A stretch of DNA of 64,000 nucleotides from Shinella curvata (GTDB lineage: Bacteria; Pseudomonadota; Alphaproteobacteria; Rhizobiales; Rhizobiaceae), in the NCBI RefSeq assembly GCF_022899935.1, contig NZ_JALJCJ010000006.1, positions 310,001-374,000 on the forward strand. Direction: 5' to 3'. Positions within the stretch are counted from its first letter, which is position 1. Every line of letters starts with the position of its first letter. This document shows, one piece after another, positions 1 to 8,816 of this stretch. The notes below the pieces were generated by a model. That model did no database searches. It was not told where the DNA came from and saw only the letters and a program-made list of their open reading frames with translations. Made by a program: the position numbers and the translations under genes.

Positions 1-402
1 GAGGTGAAGGCGAGCCACGAATACGCCTCCTCCATCATGAACTCAGTCTGGACGGGCGAACCCTCGGTCATCTACGGCAATGTGCGCAACAACGGCTGCA
101 TCACCTCGCTGCCGGACAACTGCGCCGTGGAAGTGCCCTGTCTCGTCGATGCCTCCGGCATACAGCCGACGCATATCGGCGCGCTGCCACCGCAACTGAC
201 GGCACTGATGCGCACCAACATCAACGTACAGGAGTTGACCGTGGCTGCACTGATGACGGAAAACCGCGACCACCTCTACCACGCCGCCATGCTGGATCCG
301 CACACCGCCGCCGAACTCGACCTTGACCAGATCTGGGCCCTGATGGACGATCTCCTGATCGCCCATCACGCGTGGATCCCCGAATGGGCGCGTATCGGGT
401 AG
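1..402 (+). CDS. melA: GH4 alpha-galactosidase, C-terminal part (5' end outside window)
   Basis: The frame is open from base 1 and ends at TAG 400-402, so only the last 133 residues are visible. They resemble the C-terminal domain of family GH4 alpha-galactosidases (NAD- and metal-dependent, cytoplasmic), with the conserved stretch around ENRDHLYHAAMLDPHTAAEL and the tail WIPEW. GH4 enzymes cleave alpha-galactosides such as melibiose by an oxidation/elimination route, but the NAD and Mn sites lie upstream of the window. It precedes a LacI gene and a sugar ABC operon with a GH2 enzyme, so it probably belongs to the same galactoside regulon. The exact substrate cannot be read from this fragment. 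Confidence 0.72.
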   Translation, partial: EVKASHEYASSIMNSVWTGEPSVIYGNVRNNGCITSLPDNCAVEVPCLVDASGIQPTHIGALPPQLTALMRTNINVQELTVAALMTENRDHLYHAAMLDPHTAAELDLDQIWALMDDLLIAHHAWIPEWARIG

Positions 403-436
403 GACGGTTTTTTACCGGGCATTTTACTTCGAACGG

Positions 437-502
437 CCACTTGGCCATTCCTGAGACGATCCCCAGACCCCGCTTGAGAAGATTTTACCACTTGGCTATA
501 CC
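437..502. repeat. Direct repeat pair between melA and the LacI gene
   Basis: CCACTTGGCCATTCC at 437-451 and CCACTTGGCTATACC at 488-502 match at 13 of 15 positions, 51 bp apart (about five helical turns). Each has a TTTTAC motif just upstream. The 235-base gap 403-637 otherwise holds only the palindrome at 565-578. The pair could be a regulator site; this is inference. Confidence 0.35.
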
Positions 503-564
503 GGCAACATACGGCATTCACGCCGTAATCGCCGTTCGGGCGGGGTTTGCGCGCGTCACGCTGA

Positions 565-578
565 AGTAAAAATTTACT
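565..578. promoter_or_regulatory. Palindromic operator upstream of the LacI gene
   Basis: AGTAAAAATTTACT is a perfect AGTAAA-N2-TTTACT palindrome, 60 bases before the LacI start codon. A near copy, AATAAATATTTACT, lies at 1711-1724 just before the binding-protein operon. Two matching palindromes, one in front of the regulator and one in front of its presumed target, suggest autoregulation plus operon control by the LacI protein. The centre is AA/TA instead of the CG common in LacI operators, so the assignment is tentative. Confidence 0.5.
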
Positions 579-637
579 GAAAGCGATTTCGATTTTCCCA
601 AATCCGTGTCACATTGCGGCGGGCAAGGAATGTCGGA

Positions 638-1684
638 ATGGTGACGATCAAGGAAATCGCCAAGGCCGTTGGGGTCTCCTCCGCGACGGTCTCTCGCGTT
701 TTGAACTACGACCCGGCTTTGTCGATCTCGCCCGTCAAGCGGCAGGCGATCATCGAGACGGCCGAGGCGCTCAATTACGAGACGCCGCGCAACCGCAACA
801 AGGCGAGCGGCCCCGTCGCGCCGAGCCTGCTCACCAAACTCGTCATCGTGCATTTCCTGGAGCCGTCTGACGAGATCTCCGACCCCTACTATGTCGGCGT
901 GCGCCTCGGCATTGAAACGCGCTGCCGTGATCTCAAGACGGAGATCGTGAAGGTCTTCCATTCCGATGACCTGCCGGAGGCTTCGCTGCTCGAAAGCGCC
1001 GCCGGGGTCATCGTTATCGGCAAACATTCCGATCATGAAATCGCCTGGCTGCGGCAGCATGCCCGCCACGTCGTCTTCGCCGATTTCGACCCCAAGAGCG
1101 ACCACCTCGACAGCGTCTTCTCCGATGTCGGACTTGCCACACAAAAGATCCTGGATTCCCTGAAATCCAGCGGCTACAAGCGCGTCGGCTTCATCGGTAG
1201 CCATGAGAGCCTGAACGGTAGCGTCCAGCATTTCGCAGAAAAACGCTGCGTCGCCTTCATCGAATGGCAGAAGAGGAACGGCACCTTCGATCCGGACCTT
1301 CTGGTGCTCGCCGACTGTTCCAATGGCCAGAGCCTGCGGCTCGACACGGGCTACCGCCTCGCCCGGGATCTTCTTGCGCTGGCGGAACGACCCGACGTCA
1401 TTGTCACCTCGAACGACAACATGGCGATCGGCGCCTACCGGGCGCTGCAGGAAGCTGGCCTCTCGATCCCCAAGGACATAGCCGTCATCTCCTTCAACGA
1501 CATCCCCGTCGCGCAATTCCTCACTCCGCCACTCACCACCGTGCGCATTCACGGCGAGCATATCGGCGAGACGGCGGTCGATCTTCTCTTGGAGCGCCTT
1601 TCCGGGCGAAGCTACGGCAAGCAGGTGCGCATCGCCACCGAACTGATCTGGCGCGACAGTTGCCGCAAGCCATTGGATTTGTAG
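638..1684 (+). CDS. LacI-family transcriptional regulator of the galactoside operon
   Basis: 348 residues. The N-terminal helix-turn-helix reads TIKEIAKAVGVSSATVSRVL, followed by a periplasmic-binding-protein-like effector domain with the family's late motif AVISFNDIPVAQFLTPPLTT. The opening, including YDPALSISPVKRQAI, resembles the EbgR/MsmR branch that controls galactosidase operons. I chose ATG 638 because AAGGA at 625-629 is well spaced and the helix-turn-helix begins at the next residues; an in-frame TTG at 614 would add eight residues with no ribosome site. It lies directly upstream of a sugar ABC operon and is expected to repress it until a galactoside-derived inducer binds. Confidence 0.88.
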   Translation: MVTIKEIAKAVGVSSATVSRVLNYDPALSISPVKRQAIIETAEALNYETPRNRNKASGPVAPSLLTKLVIVHFLEPSDEISDPYYVGVRLGIETRCRDLKTEIVKVFHSDDLPEASLLESAAGVIVIGKHSDHEIAWLRQHARHVVFADFDPKSDHLDSVFSDVGLATQKILDSLKSSGYKRVGFIGSHESLNGSVQHFAEKRCVAFIEWQKRNGTFDPDLLVLADCSNGQSLRLDTGYRLARDLLALAERPDVIVTSNDNMAIGAYRALQEAGLSIPKDIAVISFNDIPVAQFLTPPLTTVRIHGEHIGETAVDLLLERLSGRSYGKQVRIATELIWRDSCRKPLDL

Positions 1685-1710
1685 TACTTTTAAAACACCT
1701 TCGCAGACGC

Positions 1711-1724
1711 AATAAATATTTACT
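1711..1724. promoter_or_regulatory. Second copy of the LacI-type palindrome, before the binding-protein gene
   Basis: AATAAATATTTACT differs from the 565-578 palindrome at two positions and lies 95 bases before the binding-protein start codon. A looser half site, GGTAAAT, follows at 1754-1760. It is the likely operator of the galactoside transport operon. Confidence 0.48.
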
Positions 1725-1818
1725 AAATTTTCCTTGCGCGTTTCCTGAAATTCGGTAAATCTTCCCTCCGACGGCAGGAGAGGAGATCCCTGCCGCATAG
1801 GTTTCTTGGGAGGAAACG

Positions 1819-3084
1819 ATGAACAAGATGATTCTGTCGCGCCTTGCCGCCGGCCTGTTTGCCGGTGCGAGCCTCTTGGCATCCACGGCCGCCTTCGCCG
1901 GCGAAGTCACCGTCTGGTGCTGGGACCCGAACTTCAACGTCGCCATCATGAAGGAAGCCGCAGCGCGCTACACCGCAAAGCACCCGGAAACGACCTTCAA
2001 CATCGTCGATTTCGCCAAGGCCGACGTCGAGCAGAAGCTCCAGACGGGCCTGTCTTCCGGCACCACGGACGCACTGCCGGATATCGTGCTGATTGAAGAC
2101 TACGGCGCGCAGAAATACCTCCAGTCCTTCCCCGGCGCCTTTGCCGAACTGTCGAGCAAGATCGATTTCTCGGGCTTCGCGCCCTACAAGGTCGAACTGA
2201 TGACGCTCGACGGCGCCGTCTACGGCATGCCCTTCGATTCCGGCGTCACCGGCCTCTACTACCGCAAGGACTATCTCGAACAGGCCGGCTTCAAGCCCGA
2301 GGACATGCAGGACCTGACCTGGGACCGCTTCATCGAGATCGGCAAGGAAGTGGAAGCCAAGACCGGCAAGAAGATGCTCGGCCTCGACATCAACGATGCC
2401 GGCTTCATCCGCATCCTGATGCAGTCGGCCGGCGGCTGGTATTTCGACAAGGACGGCAACCTCTCGATTGCCGACAACGCCGCGCTGAAGGCAGCGCTCG
2501 AGACCACGCAAAAAATCCTTCAGGCCAATGTCCACAAGCCGTCCGCCGGCTGGACGGAATGGGTCAACGCCTTCACCTCGGGCGATGTCGCGACGGTCAC
2601 GACGGGTGTCTGGATCACCGGCACGGTCAAGGCACAGGCCGATCAGAGCGGCAAGTGGGGCGTCGCCCCCATCCCGAAACTCAGCATCGAGGGTGCGGGC
2701 CACGCCTCCAACCTCGGCGGTTCCAGCTGGTATGTTACGGCAAACTCGGCGGAAAAGGACGAGGCCATCGACTTCCTCAACGAGGTCTATGCCAAGGACG
2801 TCGATTTCTATCAGAAGATCCTGGCGGACCGTGGTGCCGTCGGTTCGCTGCTCGCCGCCCGCACAGGGGCTGCCTATTCCGAGGCCGACGCCTTCTTCGG
2901 CGGCGAAAAGGTCTGGCAGAACTTCTCCGACTGGCTCGCAAAGGTTCCGGCCGTCAACTATGGCGTCTTCACCAACGAGGTAGACACCGCCGTCACGGCA
3001 CATCTGCCGTCGCTCGGCCAGGGCGCCAATGTCGATGAGGTCCTGAAGGCCATCGACAGCCAGGCACAGGGCCAGATCCAGTAA
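1819..3084 (+). CDS. Sugar ABC transporter, extracellular solute-binding protein (family 1)
   Basis: 421 residues with a Sec signal peptide, likely cut after residue 27 (motif AFA-GE). The mature protein begins EVTVWCWDPNFN, typical of family 1 carbohydrate-binding proteins (MalE/UgpB type), and ends in the usual lobe with SAEKDEAIDFLNEVYAKD. It would capture an oligosaccharide, probably a galactoside, in the periplasm and deliver it to the two permeases downstream. GGGAGGAAACG precedes ATG 1819, an excellent ribosome site. A 98-base gap with two strong hairpins separates it from the first permease, which suits the higher expression binding proteins need. Confidence 0.9.
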   Translation: MNKMILSRLAAGLFAGASLLASTAAFAGEVTVWCWDPNFNVAIMKEAAARYTAKHPETTFNIVDFAKADVEQKLQTGLSSGTTDALPDIVLIEDYGAQKYLQSFPGAFAELSSKIDFSGFAPYKVELMTLDGAVYGMPFDSGVTGLYYRKDYLEQAGFKPEDMQDLTWDRFIEIGKEVEAKTGKKMLGLDINDAGFIRILMQSAGGWYFDKDGNLSIADNAALKAALETTQKILQANVHKPSAGWTEWVNAFTSGDVATVTTGVWITGTVKAQADQSGKWGVAPIPKLSIEGAGHASNLGGSSWYVTANSAEKDEAIDFLNEVYAKDVDFYQKILADRGAVGSLLAARTGAAYSEADAFFGGEKVWQNFSDWLAKVPAVNYGVFTNEVDTAVTAHLPSLGQGANVDEVLKAIDSQAQGQIQ

Positions 3085-3093
3085 GATCCTCCC

Positions 3094-3153
3094 GGCGGGC
3101 GCTTGCGCCCGCCCCACTGCCGGACCCTTCCTGCCTTCGGGCGGGAGGTCCGG
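3094..3153 (+). other. Two intercistronic hairpins after the binding-protein gene
   Basis: GGCGGGCG (3094-3101) pairs perfectly with CGCCCGCC (3106-3113) around a CTTG loop. CCGGACC (3120-3126) pairs with GGTCCGG (3147-3153). No T-run follows either, so they look like 3'-end protectors or partial attenuators that raise binding protein over permease. Confidence 0.6.
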
Positions 3154-3182
3154 TCCTTGTTCCTTGCACTGAAGGTCGTCCC

Positions 3183-4079
3183 ATGGCTTCCGGCAAAACA
3201 GGCGGATTGAAGCGCTATCACGATCTGAACGGCTGGCTGTTCATCGCCCCGTCCGTCGCACTGATCGGCGTCTTCCTCGTCTATCCGATCTTCCGCTCGC
3301 TCTATCTGTCCTTCTTCTCCGGCAAGGGCATGATGATGAAGTTCGCGGGCTTCGGAAACGTCGTCCGTCTCTGGAACGACCCGGTCTTCATCCAGGCGCT
3401 GACCAACACCGTCACCTTCTTCGTGGTGCAGGTGCCGATCATGATCCTGCTGGCGCTGATGCTGGCAGCCGTGCTCAACAACGAAAAGCTGAAGTTCATC
3501 GGCTTCTTCCGCACCGCGATCTTCCTGCCCTGCGTCGCCTCGCTGGTCGCCTATTCCGTCCTGTTCAAAAGCATGTTTTCCGTCGATGGCGTGGTGAACC
3601 AGGCGCTGATGGCGATCGGCCTTATCGGCTCGCCGATCGGCTGGCTGACGGAGCCCTTCTGGGCGAAAGTGCTCGTCATCCTCGCCATCACCTGGCGCTG
3701 GACCGGCTACAACATGATCTTCTATCTCGCCGCCCTGCAAAACATCGACAAGTCGATCTATGAAGCCGCGAAGATCGACGGTGTGCCGGCCTGGGCACGG
3801 TTCTTCTACATCACCGTCCCCATGCTGAAGCCCGTGATCCTCTTCACGACGATCATCTCGACAATCGGCACGATCCAGCTGTTCGACGAGGTTTATAACC
3901 TGACCGAAGGCAAGGGCGGCCCGGCGAATTCGACCATCACGCTGTCGCTCTACATCTACAACCTCACCTTCCGCTTCATGCCGAGCTTCGGTTACGCGGC
4001 GACGATCTCCTACGTGATCGTCATCATGGTGGCGCTGTTCTCCTTCCTCCAGTTCTATGCCGCGAGGGACCGGTCATGA
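3183..4079 (+). CDS. Sugar ABC transporter permease (MalF-like)
   Basis: 298 residues with about six membrane segments. The conserved cytoplasmic EAA loop appears as YEAAKIDGVPAWARFFYITV, the contact site for the ATPase. This is the first of two permeases in a family 1 (CUT1) importer and typically the one with the longer N-terminus. It starts at ATG 3183 and its end overlaps the next permease by ATGA (4076-4079), showing translational coupling. With the binding protein, second permease and the ATPase at 7159 it forms a complete importer. Confidence 0.9.
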   Translation: MASGKTGGLKRYHDLNGWLFIAPSVALIGVFLVYPIFRSLYLSFFSGKGMMMKFAGFGNVVRLWNDPVFIQALTNTVTFFVVQVPIMILLALMLAAVLNNEKLKFIGFFRTAIFLPCVASLVAYSVLFKSMFSVDGVVNQALMAIGLIGSPIGWLTEPFWAKVLVILAITWRWTGYNMIFYLAALQNIDKSIYEAAKIDGVPAWARFFYITVPMLKPVILFTTIISTIGTIQLFDEVYNLTEGKGGPANSTITLSLYIYNLTFRFMPSFGYAATISYVIVIMVALFSFLQFYAARDRS

Positions 4080-4891
4080 ACGCCTCGCGTCTCTTCGGAA
4101 CGGCGCTGCAATATGCCTTTCTCGGCCTTGCCGCCTTCCTCTCGATCTTCCCGTTCTTCTGGATGCTGATCAGCGCTTCGAACACGTCGATCGACATTAT
4201 CGGCGGCAAGACCAGCTTCGGCGACGCCTTCGCCACCAACGTGACGAACTTCTTCACGCAGGTCGACGTGCCCCTGGTGTTCTGGAACTCGACCAAGGTC
4301 GCGGTGCTCGCCACCGTGCTCACCATCGTTGTCTCGTCGCTTGCCGGATACGGCTTCGAGATGTTCAAGTCGAAGGCGCGCGAGCGCGTCTATTCGCTGG
4401 TGCTCTTGACGCTGATGATCCCCTTCGGCGCGCTGATGATCCCGCTCTTCATGATGATGGCGAAGACCGGGCTCATCAACACGCATATCGCGATCATGCT
4501 GCCCACCATCGCGTCGGCTTTCATCATCTTCTACTTCCGCCAGTCGACGAAAGCCTTCCCGACGGAGTTGCGCGACGCCGCCAAGGTCGACGGACTGAAG
4601 GAATGGCAAATCTTCTTCTACATCTACATGCCGGTGATGCGGTCCACCTATGCGGCCGCCTTCGTCATCGTCTTCATGACGAACTGGAACAACTATCTCT
4701 GGCCGCTCATCGTTCTCCAGTCGAACGAGACCAAGACGATCACCCTCGTCGTCTCCTCGCTCGCCTCCGCCTACTATCCCGATTACGGCGTGGTCATGAT
4801 CGGCACGATCCTCGCCACGCTCCCCACCCTTTTCGTCTTCTTCGTCATGCAGCGCCAGTTCGTGCAGGGCATGCTCGGCTCGGTCAAATAG
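4076..4891 (+). CDS. Sugar ABC transporter permease (MalG-like)
   Basis: 271 residues, six predicted membrane helices, with the EAA-type loop ELRDAAKVDGLKEWQIFFYI. It is the MalG-type partner of the permease ending at 4079 and overlaps it by four bases. It ends ten bases before the GH2 start, so transport and hydrolysis genes share a transcript. The C-terminal VMQRQFVQGMLGSVK is the typical end of this family. Confidence 0.9.
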   Translation: MNASRLFGTALQYAFLGLAAFLSIFPFFWMLISASNTSIDIIGGKTSFGDAFATNVTNFFTQVDVPLVFWNSTKVAVLATVLTIVVSSLAGYGFEMFKSKARERVYSLVLLTLMIPFGALMIPLFMMMAKTGLINTHIAIMLPTIASAFIIFYFRQSTKAFPTELRDAAKVDGLKEWQIFFYIYMPVMRSTYAAAFVIVFMTNWNNYLWPLIVLQSNETKTITLVVSSLASAYYPDYGVVMIGTILATLPTLFVFFVMQRQFVQGMLGSVK

Positions 4892-4901
4892 GAATACCCC
4901 C

Positions 4902-7148
4902 ATGCGCATCACCGAAAACTTCAATGGCAACTGGCTCTTCCGCCACGGTTTCGACGCCGCCCGCGCGGGCGTGGTGCAGGAGGGCGAGACCGTGCGCCTG
5001 CCGCACAGCGCCATCGAGCTGCCCTACAATTATTTCGACGAGACGGAATACCAGAAGCCCTTCACCTACCAGAAGGTGCTCGACTGGCGCCCGGATTTCG
5101 AGGGCCGGGAAGTCTCGCTGGTCTTCGATGCCGCCATGGCCGACAGCGTGGTCTATCTCAACGGCCGCGAAATCATCGCTCACAAGGACGGCTACACGCC
5201 CTTCGAAGCACGCCTGACGCCGCATCTGAAGCAGGGTGAAAACCTGATCACGGTGAAGATCGACGGCTCCGAAAACCCGGAAATTCCGCCCTTCGGCGGC
5301 CAGATCGACTATCTCTGCTATGCAGGTATCTACCGCGACGTCTGGCTCAAGGTGACGAGCCCCGTCTCCATCGCCAATGTGAAGATCGAGACGCCGGATG
5401 CGCTGGCCGACGAAAAGACCGTCACCGCCCGCGTCTTCCTCGCCAATCCGCAGGGCCTTGCCGTGTCCGGCACGCTCGATGCGAAAATCCGTCGCAAGGG
5501 CGGCGGCGATGTCGCGGCCACCTCTATTGCCATCGATGGCAACGAGGCGATGCTGACCTTCTCCGGCCTCACCGGCCTGGACCTCTGGGATATCGATAAT
5601 CCCGCCCTCTACGCGCTTTCGCTGAAGCTCACGACCGATGGCGGCGACGACGTGCTGACGCAGCGCTTCGGCTTCCGCACCGCGCAATTCACGCCGGATG
5701 GTTTCCTGCTCAACGGCCGGCCGCTGAAGCTGCGCGGCCTCAACCGCCACCAGGCCTGGCCGCATACCGGCTACGCCATGGGCCGGCGCGCGCAGGAGAA
5801 GGATGCCGACATCCTGAAATACGACCTCGCCTGCAACATCGTGCGCACGTCACATTATCCGCAGTCGAAATGGTTCATCGAGCGCTGCGACGAGATCGGC
5901 CTGCTCTGCTTCGAGGAAATCCCCGGCTGGCAGCATATCGGCGGCGAGACCTGGCAACAGGAGTCCATCGAAAACGTGCGCCGGATGATCGAGCGCGACT
6001 GGAACCATCCGTCGATCATCATCTGGGGCGTGCGCATCAACGAGAGCCAGGACAACCACGACTTCTACGCCGAGACGAACCGCCTCGCCCGCGAGCTCGA
6101 CCCGACGCGCCAGACAGGCGGCGTGCGCTTCATCACCAATTCGGAGATGCTCGAAGACGTCTACACGATGAACGACTTCATCCTGGGCCAGGAGGAAATG
6201 CCCGGCAACAATCGCGGCCGCGTCGTGCTGCGCGACCGGGTGGAGACGACCGGCATCACCAAGCCCATCCCCTACATGATCACCGAATATAACGGCCACA
6301 TGTACCCGACCAAGCGCTTCGACCAGGAACAGCGCCAGGCCGAGCACGTCACGCGCCACCTCTTGATCCTCAACGCAGTTGCCGGCGACAGCGACATTTC
6401 CGGCTCCACCGGCTGGTGCATGTTCGACTATAACACGCACAAGGATTTCGGCTCCGGCGACCGCGTCTGCTATCACGGCGTGCTCGACATGTACCGCATC
6501 CCGAAATTCGCGGCCTATGTCTATGCCTCGCAGGGCGATCCGGCGGACAAGGTCGTCATGCAGCCCGTGACCTTCTGGGCGCGCGGCGAGCGCAATATCG
6601 GTGGCGTGCTGCCACTGATCATTCTCACCAACTGCGACTATGTCGAGGTGAAGTTCGGCGAATGGCCGGCCAAGCGCGTCTATCCGGACAAGGAGAACTA
6701 TCCGCATCTGGCGCACCCGCCCGTCGTGCTCGATTTGCGCTCCGTCACGCCGGAGGAATTCGGCACCTGGGGCCGCGTCTGGCGCGAAGGCACCTTCACC
6801 GGCTATGTCGACGGCAAGGCGGTGACCACCATGACGCTGCCGGCCGATCCGGTGCCGACAACGCTCGAAGTCGTGGCCGACGACACGGCGCTGCGCGCCG
6901 GCGAGAAGGATGCGGTGCGCGTCGTCGTGCGCGTGCTCGACCAGTGCGGCAATCTTCTGGCCTATTTCGAGGAGCCCGTATCGCTTGTGCTCTCGGGCCC
7001 CGGCCGTATCATCGGCCCGGTCGAACACACGCTGAAGGGCGGCGCGACCGGCTTTTGGGTGGAGGCCGGCGACGAGAAGGGCAAGCTCTACCTGACCGCC
7101 TCGACCCGTCGCCTGCTGCCGCAGTCCATCACCTTCACCGTCAGCTGA
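4902..7148 (+). CDS. GH2 beta-galactosidase-type glycoside hydrolase
   Basis: 748 residues, no signal peptide, so cytoplasmic. The order is an N-terminal sugar-binding domain, an immunoglobulin-like domain, then the TIM barrel, followed by about 200 residues of C-terminal beta domains. The acid/base glutamate is E381 in VRINES and the likely nucleophile is E462 in MITEYNGH, both in GH2 positions. The barrel entry LRGLNRHQAWPHTG is a GH2 hallmark. It probably hydrolyses the galactoside imported by the neighbouring ABC system; other GH2 activities (beta-glucuronidase, beta-mannosidase) cannot be excluded. No neighbour codes for a second beta-galactosidase. Confidence 0.83.
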   Translation: MRITENFNGNWLFRHGFDAARAGVVQEGETVRLPHSAIELPYNYFDETEYQKPFTYQKVLDWRPDFEGREVSLVFDAAMADSVVYLNGREIIAHKDGYTPFEARLTPHLKQGENLITVKIDGSENPEIPPFGGQIDYLCYAGIYRDVWLKVTSPVSIANVKIETPDALADEKTVTARVFLANPQGLAVSGTLDAKIRRKGGGDVAATSIAIDGNEAMLTFSGLTGLDLWDIDNPALYALSLKLTTDGGDDVLTQRFGFRTAQFTPDGFLLNGRPLKLRGLNRHQAWPHTGYAMGRRAQEKDADILKYDLACNIVRTSHYPQSKWFIERCDEIGLLCFEEIPGWQHIGGETWQQESIENVRRMIERDWNHPSIIIWGVRINESQDNHDFYAETNRLARELDPTRQTGGVRFITNSEMLEDVYTMNDFILGQEEMPGNNRGRVVLRDRVETTGITKPIPYMITEYNGHMYPTKRFDQEQRQAEHVTRHLLILNAVAGDSDISGSTGWCMFDYNTHKDFGSGDRVCYHGVLDMYRIPKFAAYVYASQGDPADKVVMQPVTFWARGERNIGGVLPLIILTNCDYVEVKFGEWPAKRVYPDKENYPHLAHPPVVLDLRSVTPEEFGTWGRVWREGTFTGYVDGKAVTTMTLPADPVPTTLEVVADDTALRAGEKDAVRVVVRVLDQCGNLLAYFEEPVSLVLSGPGRIIGPVEHTLKGGATGFWVEAGDEKGKLYLTASTRRLLPQSITFTVS

Positions 7149-7158
7149 GGTTTAGCCC

Positions 7159-8247
7159 ATGGCCGATGTTCGCCTCACCGATATTCGCAAGCGTTTCGGC
7201 TCCCTTGAGATCATCAAGGGCGTCGACCTCTCGATCACGACGGGTGAATTCGTCGTTTTCGTCGGCCCCTCGGGCTGCGGAAAATCGACGCTGCTGCGCA
7301 TGATCGCCGGCCTGGAGGATATTTCTTCAGGCGAACTCACGATCGGCGGCACGGTCATGAACGATGTCGATCCGTCGAAGCGCGGCATCGCCATGGTGTT
7401 CCAGTCCTATGCGCTCTATCCGCATATGACCGTGCGCGAGAACATGGGCTTCGCGCTGAAATTCGCCGGCATGGCGAAGGAAGAGATCGAGCGGCGCGTC
7501 AATGACGCCGCCCGTATCCTCGAACTCGGCCCGCTGATGGAGCGCAAGCCGAAAGCCCTCTCCGGCGGCCAGCGCCAGCGCGTCGCCATCGGCCGCGCCA
7601 TCGTACGCAATCCCGATGTCTTCCTCTTCGACGAGCCATTGTCGAACCTCGACGCGGAGCTGCGCGTGCACATGCGCGTCGAGATCGCCAAGCTGCACAA
7701 GGCGCTGAAATCGACCATCATCTACGTGACGCACGATCAGGTCGAGGCGATGACACTCGCCGACAAGATCGTCGTGCTGCGCGCCGGCATCGTCGAGCAG
7801 GTCGGCGCTCCGCTCGATCTCTACGACGACCCCAACAATACATTCGTCGCAGGCTTCATCGGCTCGCCGCGCATGAACTTTTTGAACGCCCGCGTGATCT
7901 CCAGTGAGGCGGGATACATCACGGTCGCCTTGGCCAGCCAGCCCGACGTGAAACTCAGCCTCTCCGCCCAGTCGAGCGCGGCAAAGCCCGGTGACGAGGT
8001 AAGCCTCGGCGTTCGCCCGGAGCATTTCCGGCCTGCCGGCCAGGGCGATGCGGATCTCGTTCTCGATGTCGACGTGGCCGAACATCTCGGCAATACGAGC
8101 TATGTCTACGCCAATGTCTCGCCCGACGAGCGCATCATCGTCGAGCACGAGGGTTTTCGCAGTGCCGACAGCCGCGACCGGCTCACCGTCGGCGTGTCCG
8201 CCGGCTCATCCTTCCTCTTCGACAGCGCGGGCGTTCGCATCCGCTGA
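7159..8247 (+). CDS. Sugar ABC transporter ATPase (UgpC/MsmK-like)
   Basis: 362 residues. Walker A GPSGCGKST is at residues 36-44, the signature is LSGGQRQRV, Walker B is VFLFDEPLSNLD, and the H-loop is YVTHDQVEAM. The C-terminal OB-fold regulatory domain (SLGVRPEHFRP) is typical of CUT1 ATPases such as MalK and UgpC. It starts ten bases after the GH2 gene and closes the galactoside operon. Such ATPases often serve several CUT1 transporters, so it may also energise systems elsewhere. Confidence 0.92.
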   Translation: MADVRLTDIRKRFGSLEIIKGVDLSITTGEFVVFVGPSGCGKSTLLRMIAGLEDISSGELTIGGTVMNDVDPSKRGIAMVFQSYALYPHMTVRENMGFALKFAGMAKEEIERRVNDAARILELGPLMERKPKALSGGQRQRVAIGRAIVRNPDVFLFDEPLSNLDAELRVHMRVEIAKLHKALKSTIIYVTHDQVEAMTLADKIVVLRAGIVEQVGAPLDLYDDPNNTFVAGFIGSPRMNFLNARVISSEAGYITVALASQPDVKLSLSAQSSAAKPGDEVSLGVRPEHFRPAGQGDADLVLDVDVAEHLGNTSYVYANVSPDERIIVEHEGFRSADSRDRLTVGVSAGSSFLFDSAGVRIR

Positions 8248-8285
8248 CGCCTGCGACAGGACGCCACGCCGCATCGCCGGCTTGT

Positions 8286-8299
8286 TTGACCAAAGTCAA
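8286..8299. promoter_or_regulatory. FNR/NnrR-type box upstream of pseudoazurin
   Basis: TTGACCAAAGTCAA has perfect TTGAC and GTCAA half sites around a four-base spacer, the layout of FNR, FixK, NnrR and Dnr sites. It lies 70 bases before the pseudoazurin start codon. This indicates control by low oxygen or nitric oxide, in keeping with a denitrification electron carrier. Confidence 0.72.
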
Positions 8300-8369
8300 A
8301 GAAGGAGGCCCCTCGCGGGCCTATCTCTTGCGCATGAACGATTGACGTTCGTCAGCAAGGAGAATTCCA

Positions 8370-8816
8370 GTGCGTATCATGGCAAAGAGCATCGTCGGCG
8401 CAGCAGCAGTCCTTTTCGCGCTCGCCCTTCCCGCCGGTGCGGCAGATTTTGAAGTGCACATGCTCAACAAGGGTGCCGAGGGCGCCATGGTGTTTGAGCC
8501 CGCCTTCGTGAAGGTTGCCCCCGGCGACACCGTCACCTTCATCCCCACCGACAAGGGTCACAATGTCGAGACGATCAAGGACTTCATTCCCGAGGGTGCG
8601 GAAGCCTTCAAGAGCAAGATGAACGAGACATACAAGGCCACCTTCGACAAGCCCGGCGCCTATGGCATCAAGTGCACGCCGCATGTCGGCATGGGCATGG
8701 TGGGCGTCGTGGTCGTCGGCGATGCGCCGGCCAATCTCGATGCGGTCAAGACCGGCAAGCTGCCGAAAAAGGCCCGCGAGCGCATGGACGCCGCCATCAC
8801 GGCCGCAGGCCTCTAG
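8370..8816 (+). CDS. Pseudoazurin (blue copper electron carrier)
   Basis: 148 residues with a Sec signal peptide ending near PAGAA (residue 25). The type 1 copper ligands are all present and correctly spaced: H64, C102, H105 and M110 in CTPHVGMGM. Pseudoazurin is a periplasmic electron donor to copper nitrite reductase and nitrous oxide reductase. AAGGAG at 8357-8362 is ideally spaced for GTG 8370, whereas ATG 8379 is too far, so GTG is preferred. No nir or nos genes are in the window; the FNR-type box upstream gives the functional link. Its stop overlaps the stop of the convergent thioesterase. Confidence 0.93.
   Translation: MRIMAKSIVGAAAVLFALALPAGAADFEVHMLNKGAEGAMVFEPAFVKVAPGDTVTFIPTDKGHNVETIKDFIPEGAEAFKSKMNETYKATFDKPGAYGIKCTPHVGMGMVGVVVVGDAPANLDAVKTGKLPKKARERMDAAITAAGL

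Noticed and set aside
1751-1760. Third copy of the LacI palindrome
   Set aside because: Only one half (GGTAAAT) matches; too weak to list as a site.
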